A DNA stretch of 64,000 bases, taken from contig CAVRYN010000007.1 of the NCBI GenBank assembly GCA_963725505.1, positions 248,001 through 312,000 of the forward strand, given 5' to 3'. Every line of letters begins with the position of its first letter. Within the stretch, counting starts at the first letter, position 1. This stretch comes from Udaeobacter sp963725505. GTDB taxonomy: Bacteria; Verrucomicrobiota; Verrucomicrobiia; Chthoniobacterales; UBA10450. The translations under genes were made by a program, and so were the position numbers. The notes under the pieces are model-generated. The model saw only the letters and a list, made by a program, of their open reading frames with translations, was not told where the DNA came from and did not search any database. This document shows, piece after piece, positions 51,602-59,371 of the stretch.

Positions 51602-52297
51602 ATGGCCAAAAGTTCCCCTCCCCCTGTTGAGCGCGCCTTCACCCTCATCGAGTTGCTCGTTGTAATCGCGGCCATCGGCATCCTCGTCGCAATCTTCGTT
51701 CCAGCTCTCAATAGCGCTCTCGAGCGCGCAAAAGCGACAAAAGACCTGAGCAACCTGCGCCAGATCGGCATCCTCATGCAAACATACCTCAACGATAAGG
51801 ATGGTATTCTTCCGGTAATCAATGCTGCGCCTGGTATTGGCACGACTCTAAACCCTGTCATTTACCCGAAGTACATCGGGAGCAAAAGAGTTTTCCAATC
51901 GCCTTTTGACAAGCGAGCTGCTGCCGAAACGGACAGTGCACCGGTTAGTTACGGCATCAATCAAAACATGTATACGGCGTCTCCGGGGATAGCTGGAAAC
52001 ATGACAAAGGTGGTCTCGCCGTCTGCCACGATCCTGATGGCGCCCAATTACAATGGACCTCCCGGCGTCAGCGGCTCATGGACAGGTCTTGCTGCAGCCA
52101 TGCCGTTCGTGCCCAACCTGACTCCAGGAGGAGGTGGAGGAATGACAGTCGGCCCGCAGCGCAATGGCACGCAAATCAACGCATTATTCTGCGACTTGCA
52201 CGCCGAAACCATGACGTTCGGTCCGGCCAGCACAGACGGGACGTTTCAAGATACAACTCATACTCTCGGTCAGAAACATTGGGACCCGACGCAATAG
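51602..52297 (+). CDS. Prepilin-type pseudopilin (DUF1559-like)
   Basis: 231 residues. The prepilin signal is FTLIELLVVIAAIGILVAIF, with the processing site before F12 and Glu at position 5 of the mature helix. The mature domain (LKQIGILMQTYLNDKDG-like ordering, then SYGINQNMYTASPG and FCDLHAETMTFG) is of the type abundant in Planctomycetes and Verrucomicrobia, where many copies occur; single members have no known role. Gly-rich stretch GGGGGMTVGPQRNG near residue 180. Translation overlaps the start of aroB. Confidence 0.85.
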   Translation: MAKSSPPPVERAFTLIELLVVIAAIGILVAIFVPALNSALERAKATKDLSNLRQIGILMQTYLNDKDGILPVINAAPGIGTTLNPVIYPKYIGSKRVFQSPFDKRAAAETDSAPVSYGINQNMYTASPGIAGNMTKVVSPSATILMAPNYNGPPGVSGSWTGLAAAMPFVPNLTPGGGGGMTVGPQRNGTQINALFCDLHAETMTFGPASTDGTFQDTTHTLGQKHWDPTQ

Positions 52298-53379
52298 AAG
52301 AACGGGTTTCCAGCACTGCCGTCTCTCTTGGTAAGCGCCGTTATCGCGTGCTTATCGGCGAAAATCTGCTCAAGCAACTCGGGGCGCGTGTGCGCCAGCA
52401 TCTCCATCGCAAGACGTGCGCAATCATTTCCGATAAGAGAGTTGCTCGGCTTTTCGCAACGCACGTACAGGAAATTTTAGCGTCCACGGGTTTTCGGCCG
52501 ACACTGATCGCGATTCCAGGCGGCGAGAAATCGAAGACGCTTGAGCAAGCTGGTGCGATTTGCGATCGGATGATCGCTGAGGGAGTGGATCGGCAGTCGT
52601 TTGTTGTTGGTCTCGGCGGCGGAGTGATTGGCGACATCTCTGGATTCGTTGCTGCGATTTATCACCGCGGCATTCCGCACATTCAGATTCCAACAACGCT
52701 GCTGGCGATGGTGGACAGCTCGATCGGCGGAAAAGCCGGAGTCAACACGCGCGATGGAAAAAATTTAATCGGCGCTGTGCACCACCCTTCGCTCGTGATT
52801 GATGACCTCGATGTTTTGAAAACGCTGCCCCGACGCGAGTTTAACCAGGGCTTCGCCGAGATCATCAAGCACGCCGTGATCGCTGACGCGAAAATGTTTC
52901 ACAGGCTTCAATTGTGGAAGGCAAACGAGGCGGTTGCCCTACAACGACTGATTAAGCGCAACATCGCGATTAAATCAAAGATCGTCGCCAGAGACGAGCG
53001 CGACGAAACAGGCGAGCGGGCACTTCTTAACTTCGGTCACACGGTCGGTCACGCGATCGAGCGTGCCGGAGATTACCGGAAATTCCTGCATGGAGAAGCA
53101 GTGAGCCTTGGAATTGTCGCCGCGTGCGCTGTCTCCATCAGAAGGGCTGGGCTTGCGCCGGATCAGTGCGATGCGATTGTCGATCTTCTCAGGCAGTTCG
53201 AGTTGCCCACGAGATTGCCGAAAAATTTCGCGCGCGAAAAGATCTTCGATGCACTGAAGTTCGATAAAAAATTCGAAGGCGGAAAAGTCCGATTCGTTGT
53301 CACGCCCCGGGTCGGCGCTGCGCATCTCGCAAACGACGTAACACTCGACGATATTCGCGAAGCGATTGCGCAACTGTAG
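52279..53379 (+). CDS. aroB: 3-dehydroquinate synthase
   Basis: Second step of the shikimate pathway (DAHP to 3-dehydroquinate). About 366 residues. Family features: GGEKSKTLEQAGAICDRMIA, GLGGGVIGDISGFVAAIYHRG, QIPTTLLAMVDSSIGGKAGVN, EIIKHAVIAD (zinc Glu), LNFGHTVGHAIE (zinc His), LHGEAVSLG (zinc His). No ATG is available at a good place; the TTG at 52279 is the first in-frame start near the conserved STAVSLGKRRYRVLIGENLL. This overlaps the pseudopilin gene by 19 bp. The TAG stop belongs to the repeat at 53375-53425. Confidence 0.93.
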   Translation: MGPDAIEERVSSTAVSLGKRRYRVLIGENLLKQLGARVRQHLHRKTCAIISDKRVARLFATHVQEILASTGFRPTLIAIPGGEKSKTLEQAGAICDRMIAEGVDRQSFVVGLGGGVIGDISGFVAAIYHRGIPHIQIPTTLLAMVDSSIGGKAGVNTRDGKNLIGAVHHPSLVIDDLDVLKTLPRREFNQGFAEIIKHAVIADAKMFHRLQLWKANEAVALQRLIKRNIAIKSKIVARDERDETGERALLNFGHTVGHAIERAGDYRKFLHGEAVSLGIVAACAVSIRRAGLAPDQCDAIVDLLRQFELPTRLPKNFAREKIFDALKFDKKFEGGKVRFVVTPRVGAAHLANDVTLDDIREAIAQL

Positions 53380-53425
53380 CCGGAGTCGGTGACTCCGGCG
53401 GCCGGGATCAACGATCCCGGCTACA
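53375..53425. repeat. TGTAG...CTACA double-hairpin repeat forming the aroB stop
   Basis: TGTAG (53375-53379), CCGGAGTC-GGT-GACTCCGG, a short link, CCGGGATC-AAC-GATCCCGG, then CTACA (53421-53425). Two 8-bp hairpins inside a short inverted repeat; the TAG is aroB's stop codon. The second hairpin recurs at 59333-59351. Confidence 0.9.
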
Positions 53426-54685
53426 ACGCGCCTTCGAATAATATTCGATCAGTCCGTGTGTAACGCTGTCGGCGTATTCCCGGAAAATACTTTTGCGTTC
53501 GACGCCATTCACTTTGCGCACTCCTTCGTAATCACCGGCCTCGATCCGAGCGAAGACGTCCTTGCTGTTCATGACGTAAGGCTCGCAATAAACCACTGGA
53601 GAACGATAAAGCCGCGTTGCCAGCAAATTGCGCGCATACACGTAACCGCTCGTTCCGACTTTGGTGGTGGTGTTCGTAGTCGGATATTCATAAGGCGGCA
53701 GCCCGGTCTCGCGAGCCATCGCCAGCGCAATCGTGTCCGCCAATGGCAATTCCTCATCGTAAGCGCGGCTCAGAAGCCGCCGAATCATTTCGAAACGTTC
53801 GTCATCAAATTCGAGTTCCTCTGCCAAATAGGACCCATTCACAAGCAGGTGAAGATGATTGGTGTCGGTTAAGGTCGGATTGTTCGGATCGCCCCAGCCT
53901 TCGGCATTGAAGTGCAAACAAAGCACCAGATCGGGATGCAATTTAAAGTCCACCAGTGCGGCCCGGCGTCGAATCTCGCTGTAACGATAGAACAAGATTT
54001 CGCTCTGCCAGCGGACGGTTTGTTCTTTCGCAGGGTCGTTTGGATCAAGAACGTCGGCGCGCGGCTGTGGCACGCCATTTTTGATCAGAATTTTTCTGGC
54101 GAGCTCACGAAAATCATCAGGACGTTTCGACGTGATCGGTTGGTTGCTACTCCGAACGAACGAGACTTTTGCGCCGAGTTCACGCAATCGCGGGGCCAAC
54201 AATCGCGCCACGCGCAACGCCAGATCGCCTTCCTGGACTGGCGGACTGTTGCCCACCTGAAACCAGCGCTCCTCCATCTTTGCCCATTTCCCGCCGAGAT
54301 GACCCGGATCGAGCGCAATTTTCAAACCGAAAAGAGGTTTTTCCTCTTTCGGCGACGGCAATGATTTTGCCGTCCGCCAAAGTCGCGGCACAGCTTTGCG
54401 AGCGCCGTCGTTGTCCGCAAATCGCAATGTGAAAGATTCTTGCGTCTCGCGGTTGATCAGGATCCGTGCGGTCTTCTCATTTATTTCGATCAAATCGGGC
54501 GCGAATCCGTGAGTGCAATAAACGTCTTTGATCAGGTGTGCGAACTCATCATGCGTGATCGTTTGCTGATAATTTTCCAGCACACTCCATTTCGGTTTGC
54601 TGCCGAGAACGCTGGTATTGCCCGCGCTAAGATCAGCAAGCGTCAGGAGCAACAAACAGGACGTGAGCAGGGCCATGCGCTTCAT
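53408..54685 (-). CDS. N-acetylmuramoyl-L-alanine amidase-like protein
   Basis: 425 residues. Signal peptide MKRMALLTSCLLLLTLADLS. The catalytic-type domain shows LKIALDPGHLGGKWAKMEER (His), EGDLALRVARLLAPRL, LCLHFNAEGWGD and PVVYCEPYVMNSKDVFARIE. Some ligands (DPGHLGG, FNAEGW) match Amidase_3, but the catalytic Glu context is unusual and should be modelled before claiming activity. The ATG at 54685 was preferred over 54706. Convergent with aroB; its 3' end lies about 30 bp from the aroB stop and overlaps the repeat. Confidence 0.75.
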   Translation of the reverse strand: MKRMALLTSCLLLLTLADLSAGNTSVLGSKPKWSVLENYQQTITHDEFAHLIKDVYCTHGFAPDLIEINEKTARILINRETQESFTLRFADNDGARKAVPRLWRTAKSLPSPKEEKPLFGLKIALDPGHLGGKWAKMEERWFQVGNSPPVQEGDLALRVARLLAPRLRELGAKVSFVRSSNQPITSKRPDDFRELARKILIKNGVPQPRADVLDPNDPAKEQTVRWQSEILFYRYSEIRRRAALVDFKLHPDLVLCLHFNAEGWGDPNNPTLTDTNHLHLLVNGSYLAEELEFDDERFEMIRRLLSRAYDEELPLADTIALAMARETGLPPYEYPTTNTTTKVGTSGYVYARNLLATRLYRSPVVYCEPYVMNSKDVFARIEAGDYEGVRKVNGVERKSIFREYADSVTHGLIEYYSKARCSRDR

Positions 54686-54727
54686 GATCGCAGAACAATG
54701 AGCCATTGATGGTCAGATTTTTCGCGC

Positions 54728-54843
54728 TGTCATCCTGAACGAAGTGAAGGACCTCACACTGGCTGATTGATCACACAAGGTGAAATGCGTCATTTTGCGA
54801 GGTTGTGTGACGTCCCTCGCCGTCTTCGCGGCTCGGGATGACA
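54728..54843. repeat. TGTCAT-ended inverted repeat element (copy 2)
   Basis: TGTCATCCTGAACGAAGTGA at the left and CGAGCCG-type sequence plus GGGATGACA at the right (in inverted orientation to 23241-23356). It fills the gap between the amidase and the ymdB-like gene. Confidence 0.8.
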
Positions 54844-54872
54844 ACGCGCTTTAGCATGTCTAGTGTCGCAGA

Positions 54873-55727
54873 ATGCTAACCGTTCTTTTTCTTGGCGACG
54901 TTGTCGGCGAGCCGGGACGCACAGCCGTGATCGCACGGATGCCTGAGTTGAAGAAGAAATACGCTTTGGACTTCATCATCGTGAACGGCGAAAACGCAGC
55001 CGGTGGCCGGGGGATAACGGGAAAAATCACCATCGACCTTTTGCGGGCCGGTGTCTCGGTCATCACGACAGGCGATCATATCTGGGACCAGAAAGAGATT
55101 CTTTCATTCATCGACACCGAACCGCGTTTATTGCGCCCGGTGAATTATCCAGATGGCGCGCCGGGAAGCGGATCAATTCTGCTGGAAACGACCAAGGGCA
55201 AAATCGGCGTGATCAACGTGCAAGCGCGCACGTTTATGCAGCCGATTTTGGAAAACCCGTTCCGTGCCGTCGAAGCAGCAGTGACGAAGATGCGCAGTCA
55301 GACCGCGAACATCATCGTCGATGCGCACGGCGAAACCACCAGCGAGAAAATTGCGCTGGGCCGATTTCTCGACGGGAAAGTGTCGGCTGTAATCGGTACG
55401 CACACTCATGTTCAGACAGCGGACGAGCAAATCTTCCCCGGCGGCACGGCTTTTTTGTGCGACGCAGGAATGTGTGGCCCGGTGAACTCCATCCTCGGGC
55501 GCGCCATCGACCCGATCATGAACCGATTCATCTCGAATCTGCCGGCATCATTCCCGGTAGCTGGTGGCGAGGTGCGCTTGCGCGGAGCGCTCATCGACAT
55601 TGACGAGACCACCGGCCGCGCGGTGCGCATTACGCGGGTCGATGAGCCTGGGCCTAGTTCGCCGGCTACATCGGAGCCCGAGCCAAAGATCGACATCGAG
55701 CAGGCGCCTTCGCCGGAACAGACTTGA
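54873..55727 (+). CDS. YmdB-type 2',3'-cAMP phosphodiesterase (TIGR00282)
   Basis: 284 residues of the calcineurin-like metallophosphoesterase fold. Family motifs: FLGDVVGEPGR, IVNGENAAGGRGITGKITI, TTGDHIWDQKEIL, VDAHGETTSEKIALGRFLDG and GTHTHVQTADEQIFPGGTAFL. Bacillus YmdB hydrolyses 2',3'-cyclic AMP and affects motility and biofilm; the role here is inferred. The C-terminal tail (about 30 residues) is Pro/Glu-rich and not conserved. Confidence 0.92.
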   Translation: MLTVLFLGDVVGEPGRTAVIARMPELKKKYALDFIIVNGENAAGGRGITGKITIDLLRAGVSVITTGDHIWDQKEILSFIDTEPRLLRPVNYPDGAPGSGSILLETTKGKIGVINVQARTFMQPILENPFRAVEAAVTKMRSQTANIIVDAHGETTSEKIALGRFLDGKVSAVIGTHTHVQTADEQIFPGGTAFLCDAGMCGPVNSILGRAIDPIMNRFISNLPASFPVAGGEVRLRGALIDIDETTGRAVRITRVDEPGPSSPATSEPEPKIDIEQAPSPEQT

Positions 55728-55804
55728 AACTGTTGAACTTGCAGCCAACTATTCACGCTCTTCAGTTTCGAATTCTCTAAGAACATTAACGTCCAATAGA
55801 AACC

Positions 55805-56448
55805 ATGAAAGAAATCATTCGTCATTTATTTTCATTGCGCTCTGGCGCTTTGCGCTGCACAGTTGTGCCAAGGCGACAAACGCAGCAAGAAGGTCAAGGA
55901 AAAAGAAGCAAACAGACTTGCGCGAGAAGGCGCAGAGGCCTCCAAGAATCAAGATTGGGACAAGGCTGTCGACATGCTTCGCAAGGCGACAGCAATCTCG
56001 ACCACAAATACGCGCCGGATCTCGCCACCGTTTATCAACAGCGTGGATACGCCTCGGCGAAGAACCAGCAATTTCAGGAGGCCGTCAACGATTATACCGA
56101 AGCGCTCAAGATCAAGTCCAACGATCCACGCATCTACGAGCAGCGCGCAGCCGTCGGAGATGAAGATGTATGATTACGATAAAGCGCTGGCCGACTACTC
56201 CGAGGCGATCAAGCTCAAACCAAATGAAGTTCGCTACTACAACTATCGCGCCTATATCTACGAGGCGAAAGAGGACTCTCAAAATTCAATGGCGGAGACA
56301 GAGAAGCGCCTTGAAGATCGATCCCAACAACCAGGAGGCGAAAGAGCGGAAACAGCGTTTGGAGCGGAAGCAAGCTGAAAAGATGCCGACCCCGCCACCA
56401 ACAACCCCGACGCCTAAAAAGTCACCGGCGGCAAAGAAAAAACCTTGA
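55805..56448 (+). pseudogene. Tetratricopeptide-repeat protein, broken by several frameshifts
   Basis: Parts of one protein lie in three frames: MKEIIRHLF, then LCQGDKRSKKVKEKEANRLA, then GYASAKNQQFQEAVNDYTEA, then MYDYDKALADYSEAIKLKPN, then ALKIDPNNQEAKERKQRLER. Together they would make a signal peptide, about four TPR-like units and a Lys/Pro-rich tail of roughly 210 residues. At least four frame changes within 640 bp. The intact codon sense in each piece means the breaks are recent, or are sequence errors. Confidence 0.7.
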
Positions 56449-56545
56449 GCTAAACGCGGCGCAACGGCGCCGCACTGCTAAAACGTGGCCGCACTCCACG
56501 GACACTTCCTCCGGCACTGCTGGGCCACCGCTGTACGGATTACAG

Positions 56546-57122
56546 TTACGCCGGTATCGGGGAGCTGCTTTTTTCGCTCTGATCCGGCGCTATGGGCGGC
56601 ACTGTGAATTTTCGTTTCCGGCGATTAGCCGGCAGTGGAGCCAGCGTCATGGTGATGTTGCGACCGGTGATCTTTGGGTTCATTTCTACCTGCGACATGC
56701 CGGAAAGATCGTCGCGTACTTTCTCCACGAGCTGCATACCAAATTCCTGGTGCGCCATTTCGCGGCCGCGAAATTGCAGCTGCACACGCACCTTGTTTCC
56801 CCGATCGAGGAATTCTTCGCCGTGCCGGATTTTCGTCAGATAATCGTGCTCGTCGATGTTAACGCGAAACTTGATTTCCTTCAGTTTTGAGCTCGCCGGC
56901 TTTTTATCCTTGGTGTGTTTGGAAATGTCGTATCGGAACTTTCCGAAATCGACGATCTTGCACACCGGCGGGTTGGCGGTAGGCGCGATCTTCGACCAGA
57001 TCGAGGCCGAGAGTTTGAGCTTTGCGCAAGGCGTCGCTCAATTTCATGACGCCAAGCTGTTCGCCGGTGGACCCCAGAATGACCCGGACTTCGCGGGCGC
57101 GAATCCGACCGTTTACACGAAT
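56546..57122 (-). CDS. infC: Translation initiation factor IF-3, non-AUG start, one frameshift
   Basis: IF-3 binds the 30S subunit and checks start codons. The C-terminal domain is in one frame (VCKIVDFGKFRYDISKHTKD, DLSGMSQVEMNPKI); the N-terminal domain is in the next, from RVNGRIRAREVRVILGSTGE to LSDALRKAQTLGLDLVE. One extra base near 56990 (GTCGAAGATCGC) splits it; without it the junction reads VEIAPTANPPVCKI, the conserved IF-3 linker. No ATG precedes the N-domain: an in-frame TGA is 4 codons ahead of the candidate CTG at 57134, and the first ATT is at 57122. AUU starts are known for infC. I used the ATT; CTG is possible. rpmI-rplT do not follow. Confidence 0.85.
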
Positions 57123-57436
57123 TTGTGGTTGCAGATTAGATCAAGCTCCTGACGGGTGAAACGGGAGTGCGCCGCGCCACCGTATTTCCATCTATCGCAA
57201 TTCCCGGCATCCGCCACGGCGGACTCCAAGGCACTCTGACTTCGCCACGGATGCGATTCACCGTGACGAAGTGCCCGCATTAATAATCGCGAGCCGGAGG
57301 GAAGTTGTAGGCAACAATTCTGCCCTGGCAAGGTCAATCTGGTAACAATCAAGTGTCGATCTTCTCACGATCAGGTCGCTACCTACAGGTTTCACAAAGT
57401 AAACCTAACAAAATGAGAAGAGTTTCTCAATGAGAA
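57123..57436. other. Intergenic region upstream of infC
   Basis: No gene seen. Holds the infC leader (AGGAG at about 57146-57150 on the minus strand, 11 nt before the CTG), an imperfect GCCACGG...CCGTG inverted repeat (57212-57275), and a GAGAA-ACTC-TTCTC hairpin followed by ATTTTGTT just after the DsbA-like gene, possibly its terminator. An ATGAGAATCA motif near 57431 resembles half of a Fur box but is unconvincing. Confidence 0.4.
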
Positions 57437-58096
57437 TCACTTTGTTGGTGGGTCGCCAAAATGAGTCTTGTGGGCCGCGTAGGCAGCAGCATCATCGAGC
57501 ATCGAATCAATTGTAGCCGCCAACGGCTCGAGTTTAACGACCCCCGAGAAAACGGCGCGGTCGCCGATGTCGGTGTCGATGACGAATGCCGGACGTTGGG
57601 TGATCTGAAGCGCATGAAATTCGGCCGTCGACGCGCGAACGCGCTGTTCGGTTTCCGCCGATCTCGCCCGCTCGAGCAATTTCCCGGCGTCGATCCCGGC
57701 TGCTTCAGCCCCGATTTCAACCGCAACTTCCCAGTCGCCGATTTTCCTCCCTTCACACAACGCCGCATGAGCCAAAGCAAGGCGAACGCGATCGTCGGTA
57801 AAACCAAATCCCTTGGCCGCTTCGGCCACGCAATTCGGCGCAAGCCACTCCGGCAGGCTCGGATCGTACCAATCGGTATTGAGCATGAATGGCGAACGCA
57901 TCATCATTCCGCTGCGGCGATAGAACCATTGCTCCTGCTCGCGCGAAGTAGGCAAACCACTCGGATCCATCAACGCGATCTTCCACTGAAACTCGACGCG
58001 GCCGTCGTATCGCTTTTTTAATTCCCCCCATGTCGGCTCGGACCAAAAACACCAGGACGAAATGACGTCGAGATAATCAGTGACAGTGATGGGCAT
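57437..58096 (-). CDS. DsbA-family thioredoxin-fold protein
   Basis: 219 residues. Start MPITVTDYLDVISSWCFWSE. The redox site is CFWS, with a single Cys, rather than CxxC; this is seen in 2-hydroxychromene-2-carboxylate isomerase/FrnE-like members. The insert (helical) domain includes WLAPNCVAEAAKGFGFTDDR and HAALCEGRKIGDWEVAVEIG, and the C-terminus restores the fold with FVIDTDIGDRAVFSGVVKLE. No signal peptide. Probably a glutathione- or thiol-linked isomerase; the substrate is unknown. The 28 codons upstream of the chosen start are heptamer repeat. Confidence 0.75.
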   Translation of the reverse strand: MPITVTDYLDVISSWCFWSEPTWGELKKRYDGRVEFQWKIALMDPSGLPTSREQEQWFYRRSGMMMRSPFMLNTDWYDPSLPEWLAPNCVAEAAKGFGFTDDRVRLALAHAALCEGRKIGDWEVAVEIGAEAAGIDAGKLLERARSAETEQRVRASTAEFHALQITQRPAFVIDTDIGDRAVFSGVVKLEPLAATIDSMLDDAAAYAAHKTHFGDPPTK

Positions 58097-58104
58097 AATC
58101 CGGA

Positions 58105-58190
58105 TTGGACGTTGGGAGTTGAGCGTTGGACGTTGGGTGTTTGCTGTAGGGTAAACTAACTTCCAACGCTCAACGTTCAACGCCCAACGT
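58105..58190. repeat. Inverted pair of TTGRRCG heptamer arrays
   Basis: Left: five tandem 7-mers TTGGACG, TTGGGAG, TTGAGCG, TTGGACG, TTGGGTG (58105-58139). Right: four units in inverted orientation (CCAACG CTCAACG TTCAACG CCCAACG, about 58163-58190). Lies between the DsbA-like and rhomboid starts. Confidence 0.85.
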
Positions 58191-58228
58191 TTAATGAATC
58201 CATCACGCGTCTTCGCTAGATCGATATC

Positions 58229-59266
58229 GTGGATTTAAGTCATATTTTTCTTTTTCTCGCGGTGATTTCATCGCTACTGGTGTTGGCGCGGGCATGGCGT
58301 CCCGGCGCGCCGTATCGTGACTGGCGTATCGCTGCACTCGTCGTTCTCGCGATTACGGGCATGGGCTGGCTGTTTTGGCGTGGTGCCGCGGGATACATTG
58401 GCGGCAGTGCGTGGTTTGTTCTGCTGTTTCTTCCCGCAATTGGATTGCGCAAAATCAACGACCTCGCCGTCCAGAGAAATTACAGATCGGCCAGAAAACT
58501 CGGGGTAGCGCTTCAAATTCTGCATCCCACGAGTGAAATGCGCAGCCAGGTGCAATTCCTTCGCCAGTTGGAATCTCAAGCGAACCATCAAAACGCCTTT
58601 AGTTCAGTTCCCATCGGGTACGAATCTGCACGTCCACGTCGGCATAGCCAGCTCCGAAGTGCACCGGCAGTACTCATATTGATTCTCCTGAATGCAATAG
58701 TCTTCCTTTTCGAGATCTCTGTTGGCGGCTCGAACGATCCTGAAGTTCTGCATCGGGTCGGCGCGCTCGACCCTTACTCGGTCTTAGTGCAGCACGAATA
58801 CTGGCGTTTTTTCACAGCGCTATTCTTGCACGGAGGTTTCGTCCATCTGCTGTTCAACATTTTCGCGCTTTATGTTCTTGGCCCGCCGCTTGAACGATCC
58901 ATCGGCACGATCCGTTTCGTTGTGTGTTATTTGATTTCAGGGCTCGCCGCCGGTGCGGGCGTTGTGGGTTTGACCTTAATGGGTCTGATGCAACCGGTTC
59001 AGTTGGTCGGTGCGTCGGGCTCAATCATGGGCATCGTCGGTGCGTGGGCGGGATTTCTAATGCGCCATCGCCACGCGCCGCATGCCAAACAACGCCTGGT
59101 AAACATCGCTATGATTGTTGCGATCCAAATCGCGTTCGATCTTTCGACGCCGCAGGTTAGCATGGCCGCCCATCTGTGCGGACTAATCGCCGGATTTTTT
59201 CTTGGACTTATCCTCGCACCGTCTGCTCAAGCCGGGGACGTTGACCCCGGCAGCCGACCGGGCTGA
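58229..59266 (+). CDS. Rhomboid family intramembrane serine protease
   Basis: 345 residues. The GTG start gives MDLSHIFLFLAVISSLLVLA; an N-terminal helical extension precedes the six-helix rhomboid core. The core shows EYWRFFTALFLHGGFVHLLF with the conserved HxxxN region, the catalytic Ser in GASGSIMGIVGAWAGFLMR and the catalytic His in HLCGLIAGFFLG. The last 12 residues (AGDVDPGSRPG) come from a GCCGGGG/CCCCGGC hairpin of the adjoining repeat. The substrate is unknown. Confidence 0.88.
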   Translation: MDLSHIFLFLAVISSLLVLARAWRPGAPYRDWRIAALVVLAITGMGWLFWRGAAGYIGGSAWFVLLFLPAIGLRKINDLAVQRNYRSARKLGVALQILHPTSEMRSQVQFLRQLESQANHQNAFSSVPIGYESARPRRHSQLRSAPAVLILILLNAIVFLFEISVGGSNDPEVLHRVGALDPYSVLVQHEYWRFFTALFLHGGFVHLLFNIFALYVLGPPLERSIGTIRFVVCYLISGLAAGAGVVGLTLMGLMQPVQLVGASGSIMGIVGAWAGFLMRHRHAPHAKQRLVNIAMIVAIQIAFDLSTPQVSMAAHLCGLIAGFFLGLILAPSAQAGDVDPGSRPG

Positions 59267-59356
59267 TTTGGCAGTTGAGCTTTCTTGACCACGAGAGTGT
59301 TCGAGATTGATTAAGTCGTTCTCTGTGGTCGACCGGGATCACCGATCCCGGCTACA
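59231..59356. repeat. GCCGGGG and CCGGGATC hairpin repeat at the rhomboid 3' end
   Basis: GCCGGGG-ACGTTGA-CCCCGGC (59231-59251) encodes the rhomboid tail; CCGGGATC-ACC-GATCCCGG (59333-59351) followed by CTACA ends just before glgP. The second hairpin matches the one at the aroB stop. Confidence 0.75.
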
Positions 59357-59371
59357 GTGACGCGCACCCGC

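Noticed and set aside
57405..57440. Fur box near the DsbA-like gene end
   Set aside because: Only part of the palindrome (ATGAGAATCA) matches and it lies downstream of a gene end, not at a promoter.
30095..58190. Possible CRISPR repeats (heptamer arrays)
   Set aside because: The period is only 7 bp, there are no spacers and no cas genes; they are simple tandem arrays.
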